Part shown: piece by piece, positions 1-7,096 of the stretch
Numbering within the stretch: position 1 is the first letter of the stretch
Layout of the letters: each line of letters opens with the position of its first letter
Origin: Phycisphaerales bacterium Planc_01
Lineage (GTDB): Bacteria > Planctomycetota > Phycisphaerae > Sedimentisphaerales > Anaerobacaceae
DNA: 64,000 nt
Assembly (NCBI GenBank): GCA_001603075.1
Contig: LVBB01000016.1
Span: 394,829 to 458,828 of the forward strand
Direction of reading: 5' to 3'
Program-made: the position numbers and the translations under genes
The notes under the pieces: generated by a model
What the model was told of the DNA's origin: nothing
The model's input: only the letters and a program-made list of their open reading frames with translations
Databases searched by the model: none

Positions 1-28
1 GCACTCGGGTCGCCAATGCCCCGAGTGC
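1..28. repeat. Inverted repeat at window edge
   Basis: GCACTCGGG and CCCGAGTGC form a perfect 9-bp stem around a 10-nt loop. It lies downstream of the minus-strand lipoprotein gene that ends at 94, so it could be part of that gene's terminator, but there is no U-run. The minus strand from about 60 to 1 can also be read as a hydrophobic stretch (FVIIVVALGALATRV), which could be the start of a further gene cut by the window edge. I cannot decide between these. Confidence 0.4.
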
Positions 29-93
29 CACGACGATGATCACGAATCCGTATAGTCCGGCCCCCCTCTCAGAAGGGACCCAGCTCTGCCGTT

Positions 94-918
94 TCATTGC
101 ACCGGCTTGCCGTAGACATCCACCTCGATGTAGTGGTTCAGATCGTTGCTCGTATTGCCGTTGCTGTAGAGCCGAACGTAACGGCCTTTGGGAGTGCCGT
201 GCGAGACGCAATCGATCAACTCGCCTTCGGACGTCTCGGTGTAGTGCATGTCCGTGCCGATGCCCAGGCCGGACGAATTGTCGTGGTCGTTGTTGAACAC
301 GGTCTTGACGTCGGTGATGAAGTCCTTGTCGTTGGAAATCTGCACGACGACGTCAAAGTACACTCGCGGCTGCTTGTGGTAGTGCCACACCACGATCGCG
401 GCGATCTCGGCCTCCTGCTCGAGGTCGACCTGCACCCATTGCAGGAACGGCCCCAGTTCGACGTAGCTGCCGTCTGCGGCCTCCTTGTCGCCGTCGGTAA
501 TCATCTCGATGTCACCGATGATGGGCTCTTCATCGCTGGCCGAGACCGGCTTGTTCAGCGAAAGGAGCTTGGCGCCGACCGGCGCCAGGAACGGCGGACG
601 GGCCTTGCCGGTGGGCTTCCTGAGGTTGGGCACGCGCGTATCCTGCGGCGTCCCGACGAACATCGGCTTGGGCAGCTTGATGTCGAGCGGCGCCATCTCG
701 GCCCCGGCGGAAACCGCTTCTTTGACCTCTGTGACGACTTCCTTGACTTCTTCCTTCGCCGCGTCGGCCAACTTCGCCGCCGTCGAAGGCTCCTGGGTGC
801 TGGCGGGCGCCGGAGCGGCCGACTGTGACGGCGCCGGCTCGGGCTCCTGCGCCTTCTTACACGACGGGCCGAAGCACAGAGCCACAGCGAGCAACGCCAG
901 ACAGATCAACTTTGCCAT
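94..918 (-). CDS. Secreted lipoprotein with discoidin (F5/8 type C)-like domain
   Basis: A 274-residue exported protein. The N-terminus has a lipoprotein-type signal (hydrophobic run ending CFGPSCKK), followed by a Pro/Ala/Glu-rich linker to about residue 85. The C-terminal half (about 130-270) reads as a galactose-binding/discoidin-like beta-sandwich, with WVQVDLEQEAEIAAIVVWHY and the closing GRYVRLYSNGNT typical of F5/8C modules, so it probably binds carbohydrate at the cell surface. I chose the ATG at 918 because an AGAGGA element precedes it; an ATG eight codons upstream (942) is possible. A TTGACA-17-TAGCAT promoter lies about 120 nt upstream, so it is probably transcribed alone. No catalytic residues are apparent. 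Confidence 0.75.
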   Translation of the reverse strand: MAKLICLALLAVALCFGPSCKKAQEPEPAPSQSAAPAPASTQEPSTAAKLADAAKEEVKEVVTEVKEAVSAGAEMAPLDIKLPKPMFVGTPQDTRVPNLRKPTGKARPPFLAPVGAKLLSLNKPVSASDEEPIIGDIEMITDGDKEAADGSYVELGPFLQWVQVDLEQEAEIAAIVVWHYHKQPRVYFDVVVQISNDKDFITDVKTVFNNDHDNSSGLGIGTDMHYTETSEGELIDCVSHGTPKGRYVRLYSNGNTSNDLNHYIEVDVYGKPVQ

Positions 919-1034
919 CGAACCTGCATTCCTCTTTCCCATTTCCTTGACCTCAATAAGTGCAGAACCTCATATCCGTACTTCGCCGATTCGGCCCACG
1001 CCACTCACGCCGGCCCCAACGATAGAGAACAGGT

Positions 1035-1063
1035 ATGCTACCGACCTGCTCCTGTCTTGTCAA
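1035..1063 (-). promoter_or_regulatory. Sigma-70-type promoter for the lipoprotein gene
   Basis: On the minus strand TTGACA is followed after 17 nt by TAGCAT (6/6 and 4/6 matches). It lies between the permease terminator and the lipoprotein start at 918, which is the expected position for an independent promoter. Confidence 0.5.
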
Positions 1064-1146
1064 GTTGCGCCGGGAGGGATTTTGTTACATCCAACAGAGA
1101 CGCTCAGTGTCCACCTCGGGGCACCTGGGAACCACCCGCACACACG

Positions 1147-1185
1147 CAGAAAAGAGACAGGGGTTTGACCTCGGTCAAACCCCTG
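1147..1185 (-). terminator. Rho-independent terminator of the NCS1 permease gene
   Basis: A perfect 13-bp inverted repeat (CAGGGGTTTGACC, 2-nt loop, GGTCAAACCCCTG) lies 44 nt after the permease stop codon. On the minus strand it is followed by TCTCTTTTCT, the U-rich tail expected of an intrinsic terminator. Confidence 0.8.
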
Positions 1186-1228
1186 CTACGTTCATACAAC
1201 CGTGAAACAGATCGCGGCGTTCGTGCAC

Positions 1229-2614
1229 CTATTTCGCTTCGGCGCCCGGCATCGCCACCACGGGCGGCTGAAGCCCGGCCTTGGCCAATACGAAATAGAT
1301 GACCGCACCCACGATGAAGGCCACCAGCGGCGCGGCCGGAATGTTGGCCAGTCCGACCAGCGGTGCGATGCCCACGATGAAACCGACGGCCCACGAGATC
1401 CAGCCGGCCTGGTTCCAGCCCTTGCGAGGACCGGCCCATTTCTTGCCGGCCAGCAGATAATCCACCATCATCGCGCCGCAGATCGGACCGAACGAGGCAC
1501 CGATGACTGTGAACACCGCTCCAGCCTGTCCGGCCCAACCGGTCACGGCGAGAAGAACACTGACCGCTGCGCCAATCCCGACCGAGATCGAGGGATTGAC
1601 CTTGGGCAGAGTCGTCTTGAAGCTGTTGGCCGCAATGAACGATGAGAAGCAGGCGGACGGGAAGGCGGCAATAGCCAGCAGGAGGCCCATGACCTTTCCC
1701 GCGCCGGGAGAGCCCATCACATTGCCCATGAACCCACCGTCGGCAGGATTCACGGCGTATTGGCCTGTAAGCCCGAATGCTCCTGCCGCGATCAGGAGTG
1801 CGGCGCCGGCCGAAACGATCGTCGCAATCGCGATACCGAAGAGCCCGCCCATCTGAACGTCCTTCCCGTCGATGCTGTTGGTTCCAAAATCCACACCGGC
1901 GGCACCGGCTGTAGCAAAGAAACCGACCACAAACGTGATGGACAACGCAATGACGCCCAGGAAGCTCAGCCCCGGCGTTCCAATCGCCTCAGGAGCGGTA
2001 CCGGCCGCAACGAACGCTGCCGCATCAAAGTCACCCACGCCCCCGATCGTCTTGACCAACAAAATCAACAGAATCGCAATGGGAATCACGGGCAGAAACG
2101 TGGCAACCTTTGCCACATACTGAATCCCTTTGAGACCGACGAAAGCCGCCACCACTGCCCACAGAACAGCAATGATCTTCTGTGCAGCCGGATTGTTGTT
2201 GAACATCGGAGACAACGCCATTGACGAGAAATAGGCGTTGACACCGAGCCAGCCGAACTGGAGAACACCCATAAGGAAGCCGGGCATGAGAAAACCGCCC
2301 TGGGTCCCATACGTTGAGCTGCCGACAACATAAAGAGGCAAGCCGGTCTTCATGCCCAACATGCCCGGAACCAAATAGAACAGGAAGTGGCAGAGCAGCG
2401 CCGCAATCACAAGTCCGAGAAGGGCCACCCCCACCCCTTGGGCGAGGGTTCCGCCCGGCGCACCGCCGCCGCCACTGGGCGCCTGGCTCCAGAAGACGAA
2501 CCACAGGAAGATCCCGGCGTAGGTCGGCGCAGTGTTCTTGTACCACGGGGCCCGGTTCGTAGGCGGGTTGGCCTTGGCCATGCTCAGATAGTCTGGTAGT
2601 ACTCCGTTGCTCAT
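1229..2614 (-). CDS. NCS1-family permease (purine/cytosine-type transporter)
   Basis: A 461-residue inner-membrane protein with about 12 hydrophobic segments. The N-terminus (RAPWYKNTAPTYAGIFLWF) and the Gly-rich first helix are like nucleobase:cation symporter-1 transporters such as CodB. Family knowledge predicts cation-coupled uptake of a nucleobase, hydantoin, allantoin or vitamin-like compound; the substrate cannot be read from sequence. The ATG has a strong AGGAG site eight to nine bases upstream (TTTAGGAGAGCCGATC). It is monocistronic in appearance: 293 nt separate it from the cytochrome b gene, and a strong terminator follows. Nothing in the neighbouring sugar locus obviously supplies or consumes a nucleobase, so its link to the cluster is unclear. 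Confidence 0.8.
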   Translation of the reverse strand: MSNGVLPDYLSMAKANPPTNRAPWYKNTAPTYAGIFLWFVFWSQAPSGGGGAPGGTLAQGVGVALLGLVIAALLCHFLFYLVPGMLGMKTGLPLYVVGSSTYGTQGGFLMPGFLMGVLQFGWLGVNAYFSSMALSPMFNNNPAAQKIIAVLWAVVAAFVGLKGIQYVAKVATFLPVIPIAILLILLVKTIGGVGDFDAAAFVAAGTAPEAIGTPGLSFLGVIALSITFVVGFFATAGAAGVDFGTNSIDGKDVQMGGLFGIAIATIVSAGAALLIAAGAFGLTGQYAVNPADGGFMGNVMGSPGAGKVMGLLLAIAAFPSACFSSFIAANSFKTTLPKVNPSISVGIGAAVSVLLAVTGWAGQAGAVFTVIGASFGPICGAMMVDYLLAGKKWAGPRKGWNQAGWISWAVGFIVGIAPLVGLANIPAAPLVAFIVGAVIYFVLAKAGLQPPVVAMPGAEAK

Positions 2615-2907
2615 GATCGGCTCTCCTAAATCAAATACCCCGACTCATTTACGTCCAACTCATAGAATCGGCACAAATGCGGCATTCTCAATAGGCAAAG
2701 TGGGGCATGTGCACCGGAGCCCTGCCGGAGAGGAATCCGACCATCGGATGCACGCGTTTCTCCCCATGCCTTTCGCGAACCGTCGCCTCGGCCGTCACAA
2801 AACCAAAACCACGCCCGGCCCGCGCCGCCTCGGCCGGTTCAGGCGTGGAGAAATCAAAGATGGGCCTGCGAAGCCCTCAAAATGCGACACGCGCCGCGCG
2901 AATCCCC
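2615..2907. other. Gap between permease and cytochrome b genes
   Basis: No open frame here looks coding, and I see no convincing terminator for the cytochrome b gene. The region should contain the permease promoter; the best candidate on the minus strand (TTGGAC-17-TTTGAT near 2637-2665) is weak. Confidence 0.4.
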
Positions 2908-3567
2908 TCACTGCGCGAATCGGACCCGAACGGCCAGATACGTATGAACGATCACCGCAACGAAAAACGCAATGCTCGTCCACCGATGAATCGCCAAGGC
3001 CAATTCCTGATAGTATGTCCCAAACAGCGGAAACATGCTCAGCACGATCGAAAGGATCAGGGGCAACGCCAGGACGACGATCGCCCAGAACGCCGCCTTC
3101 TGCGCGGTCGAGGCACAGCGGCAGGCCTCTTCAGGGGCCGGGACATGCAACCGCGTAACGCGGCGAAGAAGCCGCTGCACACACGGGCAGTCGCCCACGA
3201 CGAAACGGTAGCGACTGGCCCAGGTGATCGCCAGAACCGCCAGGCAGAAGGCGAAGATCGGGGCAAACGTCGCGTGCACCATCATGAGATAGCCGGAGAT
3301 GTGCTCGTCCCCTCGCACGAGAAGCGGCCAGAAGCCCGTGAATGCCAGGACCAAAAAGCACACCACGGCCAGAAGGTAGCACAGCTTCTTCAGCGCACCC
3401 AACAGGCTGTTGCGCTGCTCGATCAGCAGAAGGCTGAAGGCGTGGACAAGGCCACGGACAAAGCCGGAGCCGCCCCGACATTCGGGACCGGCAGGAAAGG
3501 CGAACCAGTGGATGACGACGCCGATGAAGGTGGCCAACACGATGAAGATGGATATGGTCTGAAACAT
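2908..3567 (-). CDS. Cytochrome b-like integral membrane protein
   Basis: A 219-residue protein with about five transmembrane segments (roughly 3-22, 57-80, 93-118, 158-182, 190-212). His residues sit in or next to several helices (H20, H43, H88, H98, and the pairs in ALAIHRW and AVIVHTYLAV), the pattern of a di-heme b-type cytochrome of the b561/NapI-like class. A Cys-rich cytoplasmic or periplasmic loop (GDCPCVQ, EEACRCAS) is unusual. It starts 24 nt after the heptaheme cytochrome c gene and must be co-transcribed with it; together they look like a quinone-linked electron-transfer module. The heme-ligand assignment is by inspection only. Confidence 0.65.
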   Translation of the reverse strand: MFQTISIFIVLATFIGVVIHWFAFPAGPECRGGSGFVRGLVHAFSLLLIEQRNSLLGALKKLCYLLAVVCFLVLAFTGFWPLLVRGDEHISGYLMMVHATFAPIFAFCLAVLAITWASRYRFVVGDCPCVQRLLRRVTRLHVPAPEEACRCASTAQKAAFWAIVVLALPLILSIVLSMFPLFGTYYQELALAIHRWTSIAFFVAVIVHTYLAVRVRFAQ

Positions 3568-3591
3568 CTGGATTACTCACCCAAGCAGAAT

Positions 3592-5496
3592 CTATTCGTC
3601 TTCGGCCAGAACTCTGGCAACGGCGCCCAGCGCCTTGAGCCCATACAGTAGCAGCACGATGCCCAGGACCGCCGATGCTCCCAGCGCAATCACCTTGAAC
3701 CATGGGCGGAACACGAACGACGCCGAGAACGCCCACGCGTAGAACGGGCTGATGTCCTGGAAGCCGACCATCTGTCGGGTCGCCGGCACGTCTGAGGCGA
3801 TCGGACTGTCGACTGCAACCTTGCCGAAGAAGAACGGCGAGTCGGTCGCATGACAGTCGGTGCAGTAGCGAATGCCCAGCGACTGAGCCGCGGGGCGTAC
3901 GGTGTGCGCCAGGGGCCACATGTACGGCTTCGCCACAGGGTGATCGGCTTCTTCCTCGACCTCGCCGGCCTCGTTCAACGAATACAACGCTCCACCGGCC
4001 ACGTAGACCGCATTGGCATCGGCCGCTTGCGAAAGGGACTTGAGGGCCGCAGCGATCTGTTCCGTGGAAATGCCCGGCCAGGTCCCGCTCGAGGGGATCT
4101 CCAGCTTGTCGAATTGAGCTTTGATGGCCCTTTCGACAACATCCAGCGCGATCGGCGTCACTTTGTCGTCGGCGCGAGTGCCCCAGTAGGCCGGCCATAT
4201 TACTTTGTGCGGCGAGATTTTGTCGCCGTCGTGGGCGAAGACAGGCGAGAGGATATGCGGCACCATCTCCTCCGACTTGTTCACATTGGGCGTACCCAGC
4301 CGGTGGGCGCGCGAGGTCTTCGTGAAGACGGCTTGTTCGCCCGGCCAAGGCCCGGAGTGGCACGCCGTGCAACTCAGCCGTTCGAAGTGCACCGGAGGCA
4401 ACCCCACGTGCTGAGGCACCGGAGCGCCCAGACGACCCGCATCCGGCACATTCGGCCCGGCAGGAAGATGACACCCCTGGCACGTCGTCGTTGCCGCGAG
4501 TCGGCTGTCCGAGATCTCCTCTTCGCCCGGGTAGCCGCGGATGATCTCGTGATGGATATCATTGCGATGGCAATCGACGCATGTCAGGCCGGCCTTGAGA
4601 TGAACGTCCTCCTCGGACGACCACTTCTCGGTCTTCTCATCGGTGCCGCTGAAATATACGTCGGAATGGCAGTAGTAGCACCGCGCGTTCGGGACCTCCC
4701 GCACGATGTCGAACAGCACCTGATGATCGGAATCGAACGCACCGTCGCGATACTCCACGCGGGGTTCCTTGTCGCCGCCCTCCGGCATGAACGGATCGTA
4801 GGCCACGCCCATGTCCGCGGCGGAACCTTTCACGGAAGCAAACTCACACGAAGCGGCCGCCGCCCAGCGGTTGTTCTGCCTGACCGCGATCTGGACCGCC
4901 CAGCCGCTGACGCCTCCCATGTCCTGGCCGTAGTGTCCGTTGTGACAGGCCAGGCAATTGATCTCGAGTTTGCCGGAGATATACTGCCGGCCAACGTCGG
5001 CGTCGTCGGTCGCCTTGACTTCCCCCGGTCCGCCGCCGGGCATGTGCCGACCGAACAGCCTCGTGAACGCGAACTCCGAGAGCCCGAACTCGCGAGGCTG
5101 AATCGTCCCGGCCCACGAACGGTACGAAAGCGGGACCTGGATCCCCAGCTTCGGGTCCACGTAGATCCACGGCTCTCCGGGCCGGCCGGGCGGCACCGTC
5201 TCATCCATCGCGTTGAAGTGCCAGCCGCGCCGGATCACGTCGTAACTGTGACACTCGCCGCAGGTGTACTTGGTGGAGAAGGGCAGGAGCGGGTCCGCAT
5301 CGGGCGTGACTTGCGCGCCCTTGTCGCCATCCTCGTCCTCCGCAAACAGCGGGATCAGATGGGTCGGGTGCGCTCGGCTGCCGTCACTCTCATCCCCCAA
5401 CAAGCCCTTCGCTGCCTCCTGCGATTCCTGCGCGGACGCCATCGCCAAAGACAACACCGGCAACAGAACGACGGCTAAGATCAGTCTGCTTCTCAA
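3592..5496 (-). CDS. Membrane-anchored heptaheme cytochrome c
   Basis: A periplasmic electron-transfer protein of about 634 residues. It has a signal peptide, seven CXXCH heme-binding motifs in order (CGECH, CLACH, CYYCH, CVDCH, CQGCH, CTACH, CTDCH), and one C-terminal transmembrane helix (WFKVIALGASAVLGIVLLLY) ending in a short cytoplasmic tail. Many extra His residues could act as distal ligands. I prefer the TTG at 5496, which gives a clean signal peptide (RSRLILAVVLLPVLSLAMASA) after AAAGGA. The ATG at 5565 would place a hairpin inside the coding region and only 6 nt after the previous stop. The gene follows a TAT oxidoreductase gene and precedes the cytochrome b gene, so the three are probably one operon. 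Family and redox partner are not identifiable. Confidence 0.8.
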   Translation of the reverse strand: MRSRLILAVVLLPVLSLAMASAQESQEAAKGLLGDESDGSRAHPTHLIPLFAEDEDGDKGAQVTPDADPLLPFSTKYTCGECHSYDVIRRGWHFNAMDETVPPGRPGEPWIYVDPKLGIQVPLSYRSWAGTIQPREFGLSEFAFTRLFGRHMPGGGPGEVKATDDADVGRQYISGKLEINCLACHNGHYGQDMGGVSGWAVQIAVRQNNRWAAAASCEFASVKGSAADMGVAYDPFMPEGGDKEPRVEYRDGAFDSDHQVLFDIVREVPNARCYYCHSDVYFSGTDEKTEKWSSEEDVHLKAGLTCVDCHRNDIHHEIIRGYPGEEEISDSRLAATTTCQGCHLPAGPNVPDAGRLGAPVPQHVGLPPVHFERLSCTACHSGPWPGEQAVFTKTSRAHRLGTPNVNKSEEMVPHILSPVFAHDGDKISPHKVIWPAYWGTRADDKVTPIALDVVERAIKAQFDKLEIPSSGTWPGISTEQIAAALKSLSQAADANAVYVAGGALYSLNEAGEVEEEADHPVAKPYMWPLAHTVRPAAQSLGIRYCTDCHATDSPFFFGKVAVDSPIASDVPATRQMVGFQDISPFYAWAFSASFVFRPWFKVIALGASAVLGIVLLLYGLKALGAVARVLAEDE

Positions 5497-5527
5497 GGCT
5501 ATCCCAAATCCTTTCTTGAGAGATGAC

Positions 5528-5548
5528 CGGGCACCTTGCGGGTGCCCG
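5528..5548. terminator. Intergenic hairpin between oxidoreductase and cytochrome c genes
   Basis: CGGGCACC, a 5-nt loop and GGTGCCCG form a perfect 8-bp stem that extends by five more pairs across one mismatch. It lies between the stop at 5571 and the proposed TTG start at 5496. There is no U-run, so it may be an mRNA processing or stability element, not a full terminator. Confidence 0.45.
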
Positions 5549-5570
5549 ATCATCGCCCGAAACACTCGAT

Positions 5571-6923
5571 CTATACGTGGAACTCGTCCTTGCCGAATTC
5601 GAGTCGGCGTCCGGCCTCGACCGCCTCGTTGACCTTGAGCACCATCACTGCCGTCTCGTAGCCGATTTCGGCCGGGCAGTTGAGCTTCTCTTTGCCGCGC
5701 ATGGCGTTGAAGAAGTTCTCCAGGTGCGGCTGATGGTACGGTTTGCCGTCCATGGTGATCGGAATCTCGTAGGCCGGCGGCGCGAGGGTCTCACGGACGT
5801 CCAGGACCGCCTCGCCTTCCGGCTTGGCCTCTTCCTTCTTCGGCTCTTTGACGAAACCGAGTTTGACCCACTTGTCCCATTCCGGAGCCGTCGCCTCGCG
5901 GTAGACCGAACCCCGGCTGGCCGACTCGGAGATTTGCAGCGTGCCCTGGTCGCCCATGAACGTCTCGAAGTAGCCCTGCGAGCTGTTCGTGGTCAGGACT
6001 TGATAGAAGCCCCGTACGACGCCGGCCTTCGTCTCGAACTCATAGATGGCCATGACCGTGTCATACCACTCATGGGTCTTGGCGTCGTAGTAGTCGGTCC
6101 CGCCGCTGGCGATGACCGAACGTGGGGTCGCATCGAGGAACCAACTGTAGATGTCGATCTGATGGGAGCCCAGATCGACGATCGGACCGCCGCCCAGTTT
6201 CCTGTACCAGCGCCAGTTGCGGAACTGCTCCATGCTTTCGAAACCATGCTTGCCCAAGACGTCGGCGGGAATCACCATCTTCTCAGGGTACCCAAGCGGG
6301 GGCTGAGCGCCGCGATTCCATTGCCCGTTGATCGTGGTCATCCGCCCGAGGATGTTGGCCTGCTTGATCAGCTTGTCGTAGCAGTGGATATACCGCGGAT
6401 TGCTGCGACGCTGGTGGCCGATCTGCAGGAGCTTTCCGGTCCGCTTCTGCGCCTCGACCATCTGCTTGGCCTTGGCCAGTTCGTTGGACATCTCCTTCTC
6501 GCAGTAGACGTCGAGTCCGGCCTCCATGCAGGCAATGGCGTGCTCGGCATGCCAGAAGTCGGGTGTCGCGACGATCACCGCGTCGATCTTGCCCTTCTCC
6601 TTGTCGAGCATCTCCTTGTAGTCCACGTAGGTGTTGTTCTGGTGGCCATAGCGAGCGAGCGTTCGCGAGACGCGCTTGAGGTTGTACTCCTCCCAGATGT
6701 CACAGACCGCCTTGAACCGCACGCCCGGGATCGTCCGAGCGGCGTCCATCAGGATCTGTCCCTGGGAGCCCGCCCCCAACAGGGCCACGTTGATATCGTC
6801 CGGCTTCGCGCCGCCGGCCTGGGCAAAAACGCGGGGAGCCATCGCCAACCCGGCCCCTACGGCCGCCGTGGACCGCAGGAAGCTGCGTCGATCCATCCCT
6901 TTTTCGTTCGTCTGGTCGCTCAT
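5571..6923 (-). CDS. TAT-exported Gfo/Idh/MocA oxidoreductase (EKE variant)
   Basis: A 450-residue secreted NAD(P)-dependent dehydrogenase homologue. The N-terminus carries a TAT signal (MDRRSFLRS, then an Ala-rich run ending VFAQAGG). The Rossmann glycine motif is LLGAGSQG, followed by AVCDIWEEYN, ATPDFWHAEH and the catalytic-lysine motif CEKEMSNEL. Lys is kept, but the usual EKP proline is Glu. The C-terminal domain has GGGPIVDLGSHQIDIYSW. It differs from the tandem array to its right, lacking their WWDFGTG block, and so forms a separate subgroup; GH109-like glycosidase activity is an alternative. A near-consensus promoter lies about 70 nt upstream, and the heptaheme cytochrome follows. Confidence 0.85.
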   Translation of the reverse strand: MSDQTNEKGMDRRSFLRSTAAVGAGLAMAPRVFAQAGGAKPDDINVALLGAGSQGQILMDAARTIPGVRFKAVCDIWEEYNLKRVSRTLARYGHQNNTYVDYKEMLDKEKGKIDAVIVATPDFWHAEHAIACMEAGLDVYCEKEMSNELAKAKQMVEAQKRTGKLLQIGHQRRSNPRYIHCYDKLIKQANILGRMTTINGQWNRGAQPPLGYPEKMVIPADVLGKHGFESMEQFRNWRWYRKLGGGPIVDLGSHQIDIYSWFLDATPRSVIASGGTDYYDAKTHEWYDTVMAIYEFETKAGVVRGFYQVLTTNSSQGYFETFMGDQGTLQISESASRGSVYREATAPEWDKWVKLGFVKEPKKEEAKPEGEAVLDVRETLAPPAYEIPITMDGKPYHQPHLENFFNAMRGKEKLNCPAEIGYETAVMVLKVNEAVEAGRRLEFGKDEFHV

Positions 6924-6991
6924 TGTATTCGTATTAGCTCCAAAAAGTTAGCACTTCAATTTGCGATGAACTGTCAAAATTTTGGCCCGTT

Positions 6992-7020
6992 ATTATGGTG
7001 GCCCCGGCGCAGATTGTCAA
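6992..7020 (-). promoter_or_regulatory. Strong sigma-70-type promoter for the oxidoreductase-cytochrome operon
   Basis: On the minus strand TTGACA is followed after exactly 17 nt by CATAAT (6/6 and 5/6 matches). It points at the gene starting at 6923, leaving a leader of about 60 nt. A short stem (CCCCG/CGGGG near 7029-7044) just upstream may end the preceding transcript. Confidence 0.75.
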
Positions 7021-7096
7021 GGGAACTGCCCCGATTTTCCGGGGTCCGATAATGCCGCCCCGCAACCAACTGGCGAGGCGGTCACCGGGCCATCAC

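Noticed and set aside
2893-2928. Direct repeat GCGCGAATC at the end of the cytochrome b gene
   Set aside because: One copy lies within the coding sequence and the match is short; it is likely chance in GC-rich DNA.
3850-5478. 542-codon plus-strand open frame opposite the cytochrome c gene
   Set aside because: It is antisense to a gene with seven heme motifs and a signal peptide. Its translation is Arg/Val/His-rich with no domain or ribosome site, as expected for a GC-rich shadow frame.
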